From Candidatus Limiplasma pullicola (GTDB lineage: Bacteria > Bacillota > Clostridia > Christensenellales > Aristaeellaceae), in contig DVIV01000001.1 in NCBI GenBank assembly GCA_018710985.1, forward strand, positions 82,388 through 146,387: 64,000 bases of DNA, in the 5' to 3' direction. Below, one piece after another: positions 35,896 through 43,836 of the stretch. Every line of letters begins with the position of its first letter. Position 1 is the stretch's first letter. The notes beneath the pieces were generated by a model that ran no database searches, was not told where the DNA came from, and saw only the letters and a program-made list of their open reading frames with translations. The position numbers and the translations under genes were made by a program.

Positions 35896-36951
35896 ATGTG
35901 GAAAGCGGTGGACGATCTGTTGGCGCGCGGTGTGACGGAGGGCATCTTTCCCGGCTGCGCCATGGCGGCAGGGCAGGGAACGCGGGTTTTGTTCACCAGC
36001 GTGCACGGCACGCTGGCGCAGGGGGACGCGCGCGGTGTGACGCACACCACGCGCTACGACGTGGGCCTGCTGACCGAGGTGATGGCCACGGTGCCGCTCA
36101 TGCTCTACGCGCTGGAGCGGGGCCTGGTCAGCCTGGACGACCGGCTGGGCCGCTGGCTGGACGATGTGCCGCAGGACAAGCGCGAGATCACGCTTCTGCA
36201 CCTTTTGACCCACACCTCGGGCATGAGCGCGTCCTTCCTGCTGTCGCAGGAGGCCGAAAGCGGCCGGGATGCGCTGGGGGCGCTCATGCGCCACCCGCTG
36301 TCGGGAAGCGTGGGCGGCAAGGTGCGCGATTCCGCGATGGGCTTCATCCTGCTGGGCTTTTTGCTGGAGCGGGTGTTCGGCATGCCGCTGGACGAGGCGG
36401 TGAAGCGCTTTGTGACCGCACCGCTGCGCATGCCCAGCACCGGCTACCTGCCCGCGGGCGACGACGTGGCCCCCGCCGGCGGGGAAAGCGAGGGAGCGGA
36501 GTGGCAGGCGGGCCAGCCGCAGGACGGCAACGCGCGCTTTCTGCATGGCGTAGCCGGGCACGCGGGCCTGTTTACAGATCTGGAGGATATTATCCGCTAC
36601 GCCTCCATGCTGGCGGGTGACGGCCGCAACGAGGAGGGCGTGGTCTTTTCCTACCGCTCCATCCACCTGGCTACCACCGAGCGCACGCGCGGGCTGAACG
36701 AGGCGCGGGGGTACGGCTTCCGCATCACCAAGCGGTCGGACCCGTTTCTGGGGCACCTGTGGCCCAGCGACGGCTATGGCCTTGCGGACCCTGCCAGCGG
36801 TTCGCTCATCGCGGTCAGCCCGGACGACGGCTTTTTCGTGGCCCTGCTGCTCAACGGCCACGGCACGACCGACGACCGCCGGGAGATCACGCGCATGCAC
36901 AAGCTGCTGCTCAACGCGGCCTACGCGGCCTTCCAGCACGACGAGGAGTAA
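35896..36951 (+). CDS. Beta-lactamase-family (class C fold) protein lacking the catalytic residues
   Basis: A 351-residue protein without a signal peptide. The fold is clear from LLTHTSGM at about 104-110, GFILLGFLLERV and HGVAGHAGLFTDLEDIIRYA. The SxxK motif, normally SLTK in DLASLTKV, reads LLTE (residues 58-61), so the nucleophilic Ser and the Lys are both lost. The second motif, normally YSD or YSN, reads DSA at about 145-147. The protein should not be a working hydrolase of this type. Its frame is intact and it has its own promoter and terminator, so it is not a simple pseudogene. Confidence 0.82.
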   Translation: MWKAVDDLLARGVTEGIFPGCAMAAGQGTRVLFTSVHGTLAQGDARGVTHTTRYDVGLLTEVMATVPLMLYALERGLVSLDDRLGRWLDDVPQDKREITLLHLLTHTSGMSASFLLSQEAESGRDALGALMRHPLSGSVGGKVRDSAMGFILLGFLLERVFGMPLDEAVKRFVTAPLRMPSTGYLPAGDDVAPAGGESEGAEWQAGQPQDGNARFLHGVAGHAGLFTDLEDIIRYASMLAGDGRNEEGVVFSYRSIHLATTERTRGLNEARGYGFRITKRSDPFLGHLWPSDGYGLADPASGSLIAVSPDDGFFVALLLNGHGTTDDRREITRMHKLLLNAAYAAFQHDEE

Positions 36952-36966
36952 ACGGCCCACGCGGCC

Positions 36967-37004
36967 AAAAAAAGAAGGGGCCATGGGATGCGCCCCTTCT
37001 TTTT
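36967..37004. terminator. Bidirectional terminator between convergent genes
   Basis: The stem AAAGAAGGGGC (36971-36981) pairs with GCCCCTTCTTT (36992-37002) and has T runs on both strands. It serves the hydrolase-like gene on the plus strand and the anti-sigma gene on the minus strand. Confidence 0.9.
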
Positions 37005-37010
37005 GCGTAT

Positions 37011-37913
37011 TCAGCCGTTTCCGCCCGATTCATAATCAAACAGCACGATTTCCCCGGTGCGGGCGTCCACGAACGCGCCGCCGCTGATATGCGTATCGCC
37101 CAGATCCACCTCCACCGCAAACTCCCACATGCGCCGGCCCGCATTGTCCTCCACCAGCCGCGCGCCCGCCTCGTCAAAATCCTCCGCCGCGCCCACGGCG
37201 GCCGCCCCGGCTCCGCTGAGGCCCAGCTCCTCCTGCGCGGCGGCCCGCATGATCTCCTTGGCCTCGGCCAGGCTCATGTCCTCCGGGCCGGGTTCAACCT
37301 CGCGCACATCCATCCATACGCTGGCGTCCTCGTTCACCGGCGCGGGTGCGGGCGGCGTCTGCATGGGGCCGGAAGCCGCACTTTCCCGGGCCAGCGCCAG
37401 CGCCTCCTCCTGCCCCTCGTTCAGGGCGTAGAGCAGCTGCTCCTGCCCGTAGGCGGGGGCGGTCAGATCTTCGCCGCGCCAAAGCGCGGGGTCAAGGCCA
37501 TCGTGGCTCCATGCGGCGGTCCTGCCGTCCGCCGTCTTTTCCACCGTGTACACGCCCGCACGCCCCGGGTCGATGTTCGCCAGGGCGCGGAAGGTCACGC
37601 GCCAGCCGTCGTCCGTTTCCTCATGCTCCGCGTGAAACAGACCCATGGTTTCCGCCGTCAGCCCATAGGCGTCCATCACGGCCTGCCGGGCCTGGTATTT
37701 TGCCTCCGCCTCGGGCGAGCGGGTCAGGGCATACACCGCCAGCGCGGAAACCGCTGCCAGCATCAGCGCAACCGCCAGAATCAGTCCGGCGGACATTCTT
37801 TTTTTCATTTTGGGTTCTCCTTTCGTCCGGGCAAGCACCGCGCTGCGGTTCCGCGGCTGCCAGCGCAGGCCGGACAGCTCGCGGTCCACGATCTCCCTTA
37901 GGCCGTCACGCAT
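37011..37913 (-). CDS. Anti-sigma factor with PepSY-like extracellular part
   Basis: A 300-residue protein. The cytosolic N terminus of about 38 residues (LREIVDRELSGLRWQPRNRSAVLAR in outline) is followed by one membrane helix at about 40-63 and an extracellular region. The latter contains PepSY-like strands (AYGLTAETMG...DDGWRVTFRA and WEFAVEVDLGDTHISGGAFVDARTGEIV). The start overlaps the sigma gene stop by 8 bases (ATGCGTGA), the mark of a sigma/anti-sigma pair. It likely holds the sigma factor at the membrane until an outside signal is sensed. The N-terminal motif is shared with the second pair at 40881. Confidence 0.75.
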   Translation of the reverse strand: MRDGLREIVDRELSGLRWQPRNRSAVLARTKGEPKMKKRMSAGLILAVALMLAAVSALAVYALTRSPEAEAKYQARQAVMDAYGLTAETMGLFHAEHEETDDGWRVTFRALANIDPGRAGVYTVEKTADGRTAAWSHDGLDPALWRGEDLTAPAYGQEQLLYALNEGQEEALALARESAASGPMQTPPAPAPVNEDASVWMDVREVEPGPEDMSLAEAKEIMRAAAQEELGLSGAGAAAVGAAEDFDEAGARLVEDNAGRRMWEFAVEVDLGDTHISGGAFVDARTGEIVLFDYESGGNG

Positions 37914-38415
37914 CGTAATACCACTCCTTCAACCTGTCCCGTAGCCTCCGGTTCGCGCGCCGGAGCCGCTGCTTTACCGCGCTTTGTGATATGCGCAGCG
38001 CCTGCGCCGCCTCCGCAATCGTCATTTCCTGATAGTAGCGCAGAAGCACGGCCTCCCGCTCGCGCAGGGGGAGTGCCATCACAGCCCGGATCACCTCGCC
38101 GTCCGGATGCGCGTCCTCCGCGCCCGCCTCCGGCAGGGCTTCCAGCGGCGTGCCGCGGTCCACATGCCGCAGCCATGCCGTTCGGTGATAATCGCGGCAG
38201 GTGTTGATGGCGATGCGCATCAGCCAGGTGCGCTCGTCACACTCGCCGCGAAACGTCTCCAGCCTGCGCCACGCCTTGATAAAGGTGTCCTGCGCTGCGT
38301 CCTGCGCCAGGGAAGCGTCATGCAGATACAGACAGCACATGCGCACCAGCGCGTCGCCGTAGCGGCGCATCAGGTCCTCCAGCCTGTCTCCGCCCGGGCC
38401 CTTGGCGGTCGTCAT
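37906..38415 (-). CDS. ECF-type RNA polymerase sigma factor (pair 1)
   Basis: A 169-residue sigma-70 family protein with region 2 (LYLHDASLAQDAAQDTFIKAWRRL, then ERTWLMRIAINTCRDYHR) and region 4 (LPLREREAVLLRYYQEMTIAEAAQALRISQSAVKQRLRRA). A GTG at 38433 is possible, but AGGGGG lies 8 bases before the ATG at 38415. It should direct polymerase to its own regulon under control of the overlapping anti-sigma gene. The motif CGTCTAA lies 22 bases upstream. Confidence 0.9.
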   Translation of the reverse strand: MTTAKGPGGDRLEDLMRRYGDALVRMCCLYLHDASLAQDAAQDTFIKAWRRLETFRGECDERTWLMRIAINTCRDYHRTAWLRHVDRGTPLEALPEAGAEDAHPDGEVIRAVMALPLREREAVLLRYYQEMTIAEAAQALRISQSAVKQRLRRANRRLRDRLKEWYYDA

Positions 38416-38436
38416 GCCGCTCACCCCCTTCACCTG

Positions 38437-38443
38437 TTAGACG
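38437..38443 (-). promoter_or_regulatory. CGTCTAA motif upstream of sigma gene 1
   Basis: On the minus strand CGTCTAA ends 22 bases before the ATG. CGTCTA is a known -10 form for ECF sigma factors. The same heptamer lies 20 bases before the second sigma gene (43637-43643). No matching -35 could be identified, so autoregulation is an inference. Confidence 0.4.
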
Positions 38444-38476
38444 AGCTTCGCCGCCCCGGCGGACAGCTCCTGCCAG

Positions 38477-38503
38477 AAAAAAGAGCCGCGTGACGCGGCC
38501 CTC
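38477..38503 (-). terminator. Terminator after the P-type ATPase gene
   Basis: On the minus strand a short GC stem (38494-38503 with 38483-38490, loop TCA) is followed by six T residues (38482-38477). It isolates the ATPase from sigma gene 1. Confidence 0.85.
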
Positions 38504-38523
38504 CCGAAAGGCATTTGCGGGGA

Positions 38524-40404
38524 TCACCCCTGCCTGCGCCGCCACTTGAGCAGCACCGCCGAATTGAGAATCACGGCCACGGAGCCGGCATTGTGCACCA
38601 GCGCGCCCACCACCGGGTTGAGCGTTCCCGCCATGGCCAGAAAAATCGCCAGAAAATTCAGCCCCATCGAAAAGGTCAGGTTCATGCGGATGGTGGTCAT
38701 CATCCGCCGGGACAGGGCCATCAGGTGCGGCAGTTCCTTGACCTCGTCGTCTACCAGCGCGATGTCCGCGGCCTCCACGGCGATGTCGCTGCCCACGCCG
38801 CCCATGGCGATGCCCACATCCGCCTTTTTCAGCGCGGGCGCGTCGTTGATGCCGTCGCCGATCATGCACACGCGCATGCCGTCCCGCTGCCAGCCGTCGA
38901 TGGCCTCCAGCTTTTCCTCCGGCCGGCAGCCGGCGCGCACCTCGCGGATGCCCAGCCGGGCCGCGATGGCGTCCGCCGCGCGCTCGTGGTCGCCCGTGAG
39001 CAGCACGGGCCGCACGCCCGCCGCCTCCAGCGCCGCAATCGTGGCGGCGCTCTCCGCGCGCAGCGTGTCGGATAGCGCAAGGTATCCGGCAAAGGCGCCG
39101 TCCACCGCCACGTAGATCATCGTGCAGCCTTCCTCCAGCAGCTTTTGGCGCTGCGTGTCCGCCGGGATGGCCACGCCGTTCTCCGCCAGCAGCTGCGGAT
39201 TGCCCGCCAGCACGCGCCGCCCGTCCACATCGGCGCTCACCCCGCGCCCCGGCAGCATGTCAAACGCCGTGGCCTGAGCAGCTTCGCAGCCGGTTTCCTC
39301 GCGGTATCCCGCCGCGACGGCCTTGCCCAGCGGATGCTCGGACAGCCGCTCCGCGCCCGCCGCCAGCGCATAGAGCCCCGAGCGGTCCAGGCCGGGAAGG
39401 GCGCTTGCGACCGCCACCACCCGGGGCGTGCCCCAGGTGAGCGTGCCGGTCTTGTCAAAGGCGATTTTGCGCACGGCAGCCAGCCGTTCCAGCGCGTCGC
39501 CCTCCCGCACCAGAAAGCCGTGCCGGGTCGCGTTGCCGATCGCCGCCATGATGGCCGTGGGCGTGGCCAGCACCAGCGCGCAGGGGCAGAACACCACCAG
39601 AATCGTAACCGCGCGGATGATCTCGCCCGTGACCAGCCACGTCAGCGCCGCGGCGGTCAGGGCGATGACCACAATCCAGGTGGCCCAGCGGTCCGCCAGG
39701 CCCACGATGCGCGCCTTGCCCGCGTCGGCGGACTGCACCAGGCGGATCATGCGCTGGATGGAGCTGTCCTCCCCCACCTTGGTGGCCCGCATCTCAAAGG
39801 CGCCGTACTGGTTGACCGTGCCGCTGGACACCTCGTCCCCCGCCGCCTTGTCCACGGGCAGCGATTCGCCCGTCATCACCGCCTGATTGACAGAGGTCTG
39901 CCCGGAGAGGATCACGCCGTCGACGGGGATGCTCTCGCCCGGCAGCACGCGCAGCCGGTCCCCTACCCGCACCTGCTCGGCCGACACGATTGTCTCGCCG
40001 CCGTCCCGCACCACGCGCGCGGTCTGCGGCGTCAGGCGCACCAGCTTTTCGATGCCGGCCCTTGCGCGGGCCACGGTCACGTCCTCCAGCAGCGCGCCCA
40101 GCTGCATGATGAAGGCCACCTCACCCGCGGCGAAGTCCTCCCCGATGAGCACCGAGGCGATCAGCGCCAGGGACACCAGCACGTCGGCCTTGATGTCAAA
40201 GGCCGTAATCAGGCCGATGAGCGCTTCCAGCACGATGGGAACGCCGCAGAGCACGATGGCCACCCACGCCGCGTCAAACGGCAGGGGCAGCAGGTCGAAG
40301 ATGCTTGCCACCAGCGCCGCGCCGGAGACGGCCAGCAGCGCGATTTCCTTTTGGATGCCGCCCCATTCCAGAAAAGCCTCGGCCTTTTGAACCAGCGTTT
40401 TCAT
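38524..40404 (-). CDS. Heavy-metal P1B-type ATPase, CsoR-controlled
   Basis: A 626-residue metal pump without an N-terminal metal-binding domain. It has the actuator motif MTGES near 177-181, the membrane CPC motif at about 273-275 (FCPCALVLATPTA), DKTGT at 317-321, a SEHPLGKA nucleotide-site motif and GDGINDAPALKKADVGIAMG. The last helices read HNAGSVAVILNS instead of the Met-Ser-Ser pattern of CopA. The CPC and the CsoR-like operator argue for Cu(I); the HN...S motif resembles the CtpC group, assigned to Mn/Zn. The metal is therefore open. It is transcribed from its own promoter and ends at a terminator. Confidence 0.9.
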   Translation of the reverse strand: MKTLVQKAEAFLEWGGIQKEIALLAVSGAALVASIFDLLPLPFDAAWVAIVLCGVPIVLEALIGLITAFDIKADVLVSLALIASVLIGEDFAAGEVAFIMQLGALLEDVTVARARAGIEKLVRLTPQTARVVRDGGETIVSAEQVRVGDRLRVLPGESIPVDGVILSGQTSVNQAVMTGESLPVDKAAGDEVSSGTVNQYGAFEMRATKVGEDSSIQRMIRLVQSADAGKARIVGLADRWATWIVVIALTAAALTWLVTGEIIRAVTILVVFCPCALVLATPTAIMAAIGNATRHGFLVREGDALERLAAVRKIAFDKTGTLTWGTPRVVAVASALPGLDRSGLYALAAGAERLSEHPLGKAVAAGYREETGCEAAQATAFDMLPGRGVSADVDGRRVLAGNPQLLAENGVAIPADTQRQKLLEEGCTMIYVAVDGAFAGYLALSDTLRAESAATIAALEAAGVRPVLLTGDHERAADAIAARLGIREVRAGCRPEEKLEAIDGWQRDGMRVCMIGDGINDAPALKKADVGIAMGGVGSDIAVEAADIALVDDEVKELPHLMALSRRMMTTIRMNLTFSMGLNFLAIFLAMAGTLNPVVGALVHNAGSVAVILNSAVLLKWRRRQG

Positions 40405-40425
40405 AAGCGCCTCCCGAAATATACT

Positions 40426-40471
40426 TATAGGGGTATACCCATACTATAGCATCGCCGAAAGGGCCTGTCAA
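40426..40471 (-). promoter_or_regulatory. Promoter and CsoR-type operator of the P-type ATPase gene
   Basis: On the minus strand a perfect TTGACA (40471-40466), a 17-base spacer and TATAGT (40448-40443) are followed at once by the palindrome-rich GGGTATACCCCTATA (to about 40426). This GTATACCCC/TAGGGGTAT pattern matches operators of CsoR repressors and overlaps the -10 and start site, so a bound repressor would block polymerase. Confidence 0.85.
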
Positions 40472-40496
40472 GCGGAAGGGCAGCCGGTTTCCGGCT

Positions 40497-40531
40497 AATA
40501 AAAAGAAGCGGGCGTTCATTGCCCGCTTCTT
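40497..40531 (-). terminator. Terminator after csoR
   Basis: The stem AAGAAGCGGGC/GCCCGCTTCTT (40531-40521 with 40513-40503, 7-base loop) is followed by a T-rich run on the minus strand. The repressor and the ATPase are thus separate transcripts. Confidence 0.85.
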
Positions 40532-40546
40532 TCAAAGTACCGTATG

Positions 40547-40822
40547 TCATCCCATGTTGGAAAACCGCTCCACCGCCTTTGTGAAGCTCTCGATGGTCCT
40601 GTCCGCATCCCCGTGCTCGATGCCGTCGCGTACGCAGTGGCGGATGTGGCCTTCCAGCACCACCTGCCCGCACTTGTGCAGGGCCGACTTGGCGGCGTTG
40701 AGCTGGGAAAGGATGTCCTCGCAGGGCACGTCCTCCTCCACCATCCGGTCGATGGCCTGCACCTGCCCGATGATCTTGCGCAGCCTGCGGTGCAGGTTGT
40801 CGGCGTCCATGCACTGCTTCAA
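40547..40822 (-). CDS. csoR: CsoR-family metal-sensing repressor
   Basis: A 91-residue helical repressor. The start is the TTG at 40822, because AAGGAGG lies 8 bases before it; the ATG at 40840 precedes this site. The Cu(I) triad is complete: a Cys in VPCEDI, then HIRHC with His 25 residues and Cys 29 residues after it, the spacing of C36/H61/C65 in characterised CsoR. It likely releases the operator at 40426 when copper binds. It has its own promoter. Confidence 0.9.
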   Translation of the reverse strand: MKQCMDADNLHRRLRKIIGQVQAIDRMVEEDVPCEDILSQLNAAKSALHKCGQVVLEGHIRHCVRDGIEHGDADRTIESFTKAVERFSNMG

Positions 40823-40854
40823 GGTCCGTCCCTCCTTCATCCTTCCGTAAGCAG

Positions 40855-40884
40855 ATTGTACCGCCGCACCCCCCGCTTTGTCAA
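40855..40884 (-). promoter_or_regulatory. Promoter of csoR
   Basis: On the minus strand TTGACA (40884-40879), an 18-base spacer and TACAAT (40860-40855) stand about 33 bases before the TTG start. The -35 overlaps the stop of the anti-sigma gene. Confidence 0.8.
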
Positions 40885-43109
40885 GGAACGGCCGGAGCAG
40901 AGGCCGCGAGGTTCTCCAGCCGCGTGAGGCAGTCCTCCAGCGCAGCCCCGCCCTCCACATAGTCGCACACGGCCCGGAGCATGCGGGCGTACACGCCGCC
41001 GTCCCGCCTCTGCGACCCGGCCAGCAGCGGATGCAGGCGCAGGTCCACGTAGGGCGCGATCTCCTCGCGGTAGGCCTCCAGCCGGCCCTGCGTCACCGCC
41101 CAGGAGTCCGGCGCGGCGCGAATGGCGTCCGTGCTTGCGGTCAGGGCCTCCTCGTCGGTCGCGCGGCCCAGCTCGGCATCCCGGGCGTGCTGGTCCTCGA
41201 TGATCCACGCGATCCATTCCTCGATCTGGGGGTGCAGCACGGGGCTGGCGGACGCGGGCTTGATCAGCGCCTCCTCATCCAGCGCACGATGCCCGCAGAG
41301 GTATTCCAGATAGGTCATGGCCACGTCGGGGTGGCGCGCGTTGGGGTTGAGCACGTACACCAGCAGGTTGGCCCCGGCGGTCCGCCGCGCGTCCGCCGAC
41401 AGGGCGGGCGGCAGCTGCCAGTCCGGCGCCGAGGGCGGCGGGGGCGTGGTCCCCGGCTCATAGGTCCTCTCTCCGGAGAAGGGCATGTCCTGCAAGCCCG
41501 AAACCGAGAGAATCTCGTCCGGGTCCAGCCGCGCCTCGCCCTCCGTTTCGGGCAGCTTCGCGTCCCGCAGGGCCGTAAGCATGCGCACGAAGGCTTCCTC
41601 GCGGAAGTCCACGGCCCTGCCGGCCTGATACGCCTCCGTGATGCAGGCGGTCAGCAGCAGGTTCGCATAATCGTCCTTCGTCCATGTGCCGCCCTCCCAG
41701 GCATGGGCCACAAGCGGCGCCTTCTCCGTCCATGCGGCATGCTTTTCCAGCAGCGCCTCCAGCGTAGCGGGCACCTCCTCCGCCCCTTCCCACACGGTCA
41801 CATGCATAAAGGAGGGCACGGCGTAGAGCGACCCGTCCTGAAAGATCGCGTCCGCGACCTGCGCAAGCATCCCCTCCGTGTCCGCAAGCAGGAGGTCCGA
41901 TTCATTCAGCGGCGCAAGTCCTCCCTGCCGCATCAGCGTGACCAGCTCCCCGTCCATGCGCACATGGAACAGGTCGGTTTCATCCCCGGCGGCGATGGCC
42001 TCGGCCACCTGCCGCGCCGTGAGCGAGGGGTCGGCGGCGCGCGATACGGCCACGCCGGGGCATGCCTGCTGAAAATCCGCGTCGATGTTGTCCGCGCTGA
42101 TATAACCGCGGATGGCGAGCGTGGGCAGGCTGCCCGCCTCCGTAAAGGGCACGTACTGCATGTCGTTCGTGCCAAGGGAGGCGTAGCCCTCGCCCACCAC
42201 CGCAAAGGCGTAATCCAGATGGCCGAGCGCATATCCCTGCAGCGCCGTCCAGCCCGTGCCGTTCCACAGGGACAGCGTGCCCTCCACGATGGCGCAGATC
42301 GTATCCCCGTCGCAGGCCACGCCCTCGATTCCCTGCATGGACCGCTCGTCCAGGGTACGGGCCACGCCGCTCTCCGGGTCCACCGACATAAGGCGGCATA
42401 CGCCTCCGTCCACGTCGCAGGCGACGGCCAGCAGCCCGCCTTCCCAGGCGCACAGCTCCGTGACGCCCTCCAGCGGCAGGCGCTCCGCCTCGCCCGTCAG
42501 GGGATCGGCCCGGTACACGTCCGCCTCATACACCGTTCCCTCCGGCAGCACGGCACGCAGGAACAGCCAGCCGTCCTGCATCACCGCCGCCCGGTACCGC
42601 CTCTGTGGCAGGTCCATCGGCGTGCCCGCGTAGTCCAGCGTACAGACGAGCGCGCCGTCCTGCCATCGCCAGAGCTTCTTCCCGCTCAGGTCCAGCAGGG
42701 CAGGTGCGCCCCCGTCCGCGTAGATCAGCGTGTCAAAGCCGATTCCCTGCGCCTGCAGCTCGTCCATGGACACCAGCAGCTCAGGTTCCTCCTGCCCCGG
42801 CTTCCATGTGCGCAGGCCGCCGCTGGTGGACAGGTACAGCGTCCCGTCCAGCGATACGCAGCCGTGCAGCGCGCCCACATCCTCCTGCCGCACGCGCAGC
42901 CATCCGGTCAGCACGCCCGCCGCAAGCGCGGCCGCCGCCAGCAGCGTCACCAGCAGCGCCACCGCCACCGCCAGCGAGAGCCGCCTGGGGCCACGCCGCT
43001 CTCCCCGCGCACGCGCCAAAACGCGCGTCTGGAGCGACGGACGGTCATCCATCCCGGACAGGCACTCGTCCACGGCCCGCCGAATCCGTTCCCGGTTGGT
43101 CTCACACAT
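40881..43109 (-). CDS. Anti-sigma-like membrane protein with propeller-like and solute-binding-like extracellular regions
   Basis: A 742-residue protein. Residues 1-43 are a cytosolic anti-sigma-like segment (RIRRAVDECLSGMDDRP...VLARARGE) resembling that of the other pair. One membrane helix spans about 44-66. Residues about 75-325 form repeated short strands with DG/GG turns, propeller-like. Residues about 330-720 resemble a family 1 solute-binding protein (LAIRGYISADNIDADFQQACPGV, SLYAVPSFMHVTVW, NLLLTACITEAYQAG). The start overlaps the sigma gene stop by 8 bases. I infer a sensor in which outside ligand binding controls the sigma factor. A missing C-terminal sorting signal and the single helix support outside exposure. 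Confidence 0.7.
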   Translation of the reverse strand: MCETNRERIRRAVDECLSGMDDRPSLQTRVLARARGERRGPRRLSLAVAVALLVTLLAAAALAAGVLTGWLRVRQEDVGALHGCVSLDGTLYLSTSGGLRTWKPGQEEPELLVSMDELQAQGIGFDTLIYADGGAPALLDLSGKKLWRWQDGALVCTLDYAGTPMDLPQRRYRAAVMQDGWLFLRAVLPEGTVYEADVYRADPLTGEAERLPLEGVTELCAWEGGLLAVACDVDGGVCRLMSVDPESGVARTLDERSMQGIEGVACDGDTICAIVEGTLSLWNGTGWTALQGYALGHLDYAFAVVGEGYASLGTNDMQYVPFTEAGSLPTLAIRGYISADNIDADFQQACPGVAVSRAADPSLTARQVAEAIAAGDETDLFHVRMDGELVTLMRQGGLAPLNESDLLLADTEGMLAQVADAIFQDGSLYAVPSFMHVTVWEGAEEVPATLEALLEKHAAWTEKAPLVAHAWEGGTWTKDDYANLLLTACITEAYQAGRAVDFREEAFVRMLTALRDAKLPETEGEARLDPDEILSVSGLQDMPFSGERTYEPGTTPPPPSAPDWQLPPALSADARRTAGANLLVYVLNPNARHPDVAMTYLEYLCGHRALDEEALIKPASASPVLHPQIEEWIAWIIEDQHARDAELGRATDEEALTASTDAIRAAPDSWAVTQGRLEAYREEIAPYVDLRLHPLLAGSQRRDGGVYARMLRAVCDYVEGGAALEDCLTRLENLAASAPAVP

Positions 43110-43617
43110 CGTCCGCCCCTCCTTCCCAGATCAGCTGCAGGCGTTCGCAGGCCCGCTTGAGCCGCTTGGCCACGGCCGTCTCGCTCACGTTCAGGGCCGC
43201 GGCCGTCTCCCGGAGCGTCATGCCCTGATAGTAGTACAGGATCACCGCGTCGCGCTCCCGGTCGGGAAGGCGCATGATCTCCAGCGTCAGATGGACGCTG
43301 TCGGCCGCGGGCGGCGTGGCGGGTTCCGGCAGGCGGTCCAGCGTCACCCGCCGGTCCACGAAGCGAAACCACGCCGCCCGCCGCATATCCTTGCAGGTAT
43401 TCACGGCGATGCGCACCAGCCAGGTCTTGTCCGCGCACTCGCCCCGGAAGCGGTCCAGCGCGCGATACGCCTTGAAAAACGTTTCCTGCGCCGCATCCTC
43501 CGCCATGCCGGCATCCCGCAGGTAGAGGCAGCACAGCTTGAGGATGTCCTTTTCATAAGCCGCCATCAGGCGGCTCAGCTCCGCCGCCCGTCTCTCGTCC
43601 GGGCGCTGCTGCGTCAT
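43102..43617 (-). CDS. ECF-type RNA polymerase sigma factor (pair 2)
   Basis: A 171-residue sigma factor with region 2 (LYLRDAGMAEDAAQETFFKAYRAL, TWLVRIAVNTCKDMRR) and region 4 (LPDRERDAVILYYYQGMTLRETAAALNVSETAVAKRLKRA). The ATG at 43617 follows AGGAGGTG; frames extending to 43665 lack a site. It is a paralogue of the sigma factor at 37906 and has the same 8-base ATGNGTGA overlap with its anti-sigma gene. Confidence 0.9.
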   Translation of the reverse strand: MTQQRPDERRAAELSRLMAAYEKDILKLCCLYLRDAGMAEDAAQETFFKAYRALDRFRGECADKTWLVRIAVNTCKDMRRAAWFRFVDRRVTLDRLPEPATPPAADSVHLTLEIMRLPDRERDAVILYYYQGMTLRETAAALNVSETAVAKRLKRACERLQLIWEGGADDV

Positions 43618-43636
43618 ACGCGTCACCTCCTGCTGA

Positions 43637-43643
43637 TTAGACG
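43637..43643 (-). promoter_or_regulatory. CGTCTAA motif upstream of sigma gene 2
   Basis: The same heptamer as before sigma gene 1, 20 bases from the ATG on the minus strand. It is a candidate ECF -10 element. Confidence 0.4.
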
Positions 43644-43688
43644 GTCCGCGTCCGAAAAAAACCAACCCCGTGCCGATTTTTAGCGCTG

Positions 43689-43725
43689 AAAAGGCCCTCT
43701 CCCCGGCATGCCGCGGGAGGGGGCC
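43689..43725 (-). terminator. Second minus-strand terminator downstream of the transketolase genes
   Basis: A long GC stem (43725-43715 with 43703-43693, some wobble pairs, plus inner GC) is followed on the minus strand by TTTT. It is a back-up to the terminator at 43794 and insulates sigma gene 2. Confidence 0.65.
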
Positions 43726-43793
43726 TCATGGCAGCCGGGGCCGCCTGTCTGTTCTCTTCTTTTGCCGCCTGCGCCATGCGGGTTGGCGGATGC

Positions 43794-43826
43794 AAAAGGG
43801 CGGCGGAACACCCGGTTCCGCCGCCC
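43794..43826 (-). terminator. Terminator of the transketolase operon
   Basis: A 12-base-pair stem, GGGCGGCGGAAC (43826-43815 with 43809-43798), with a 5-base loop is followed by TTTT on the minus strand, 11 bases after the stop at 43837. Confidence 0.88.
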
Positions 43827-43836
43827 CTGTCTGCTG

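Noticed and set aside
35896..36951. Active beta-lactamase or esterase
   Set aside because: The catalytic Ser and Lys (LLTE in place of SLTK) and the second-motif Tyr are absent, so an antibiotic-resistance call would be wrong.
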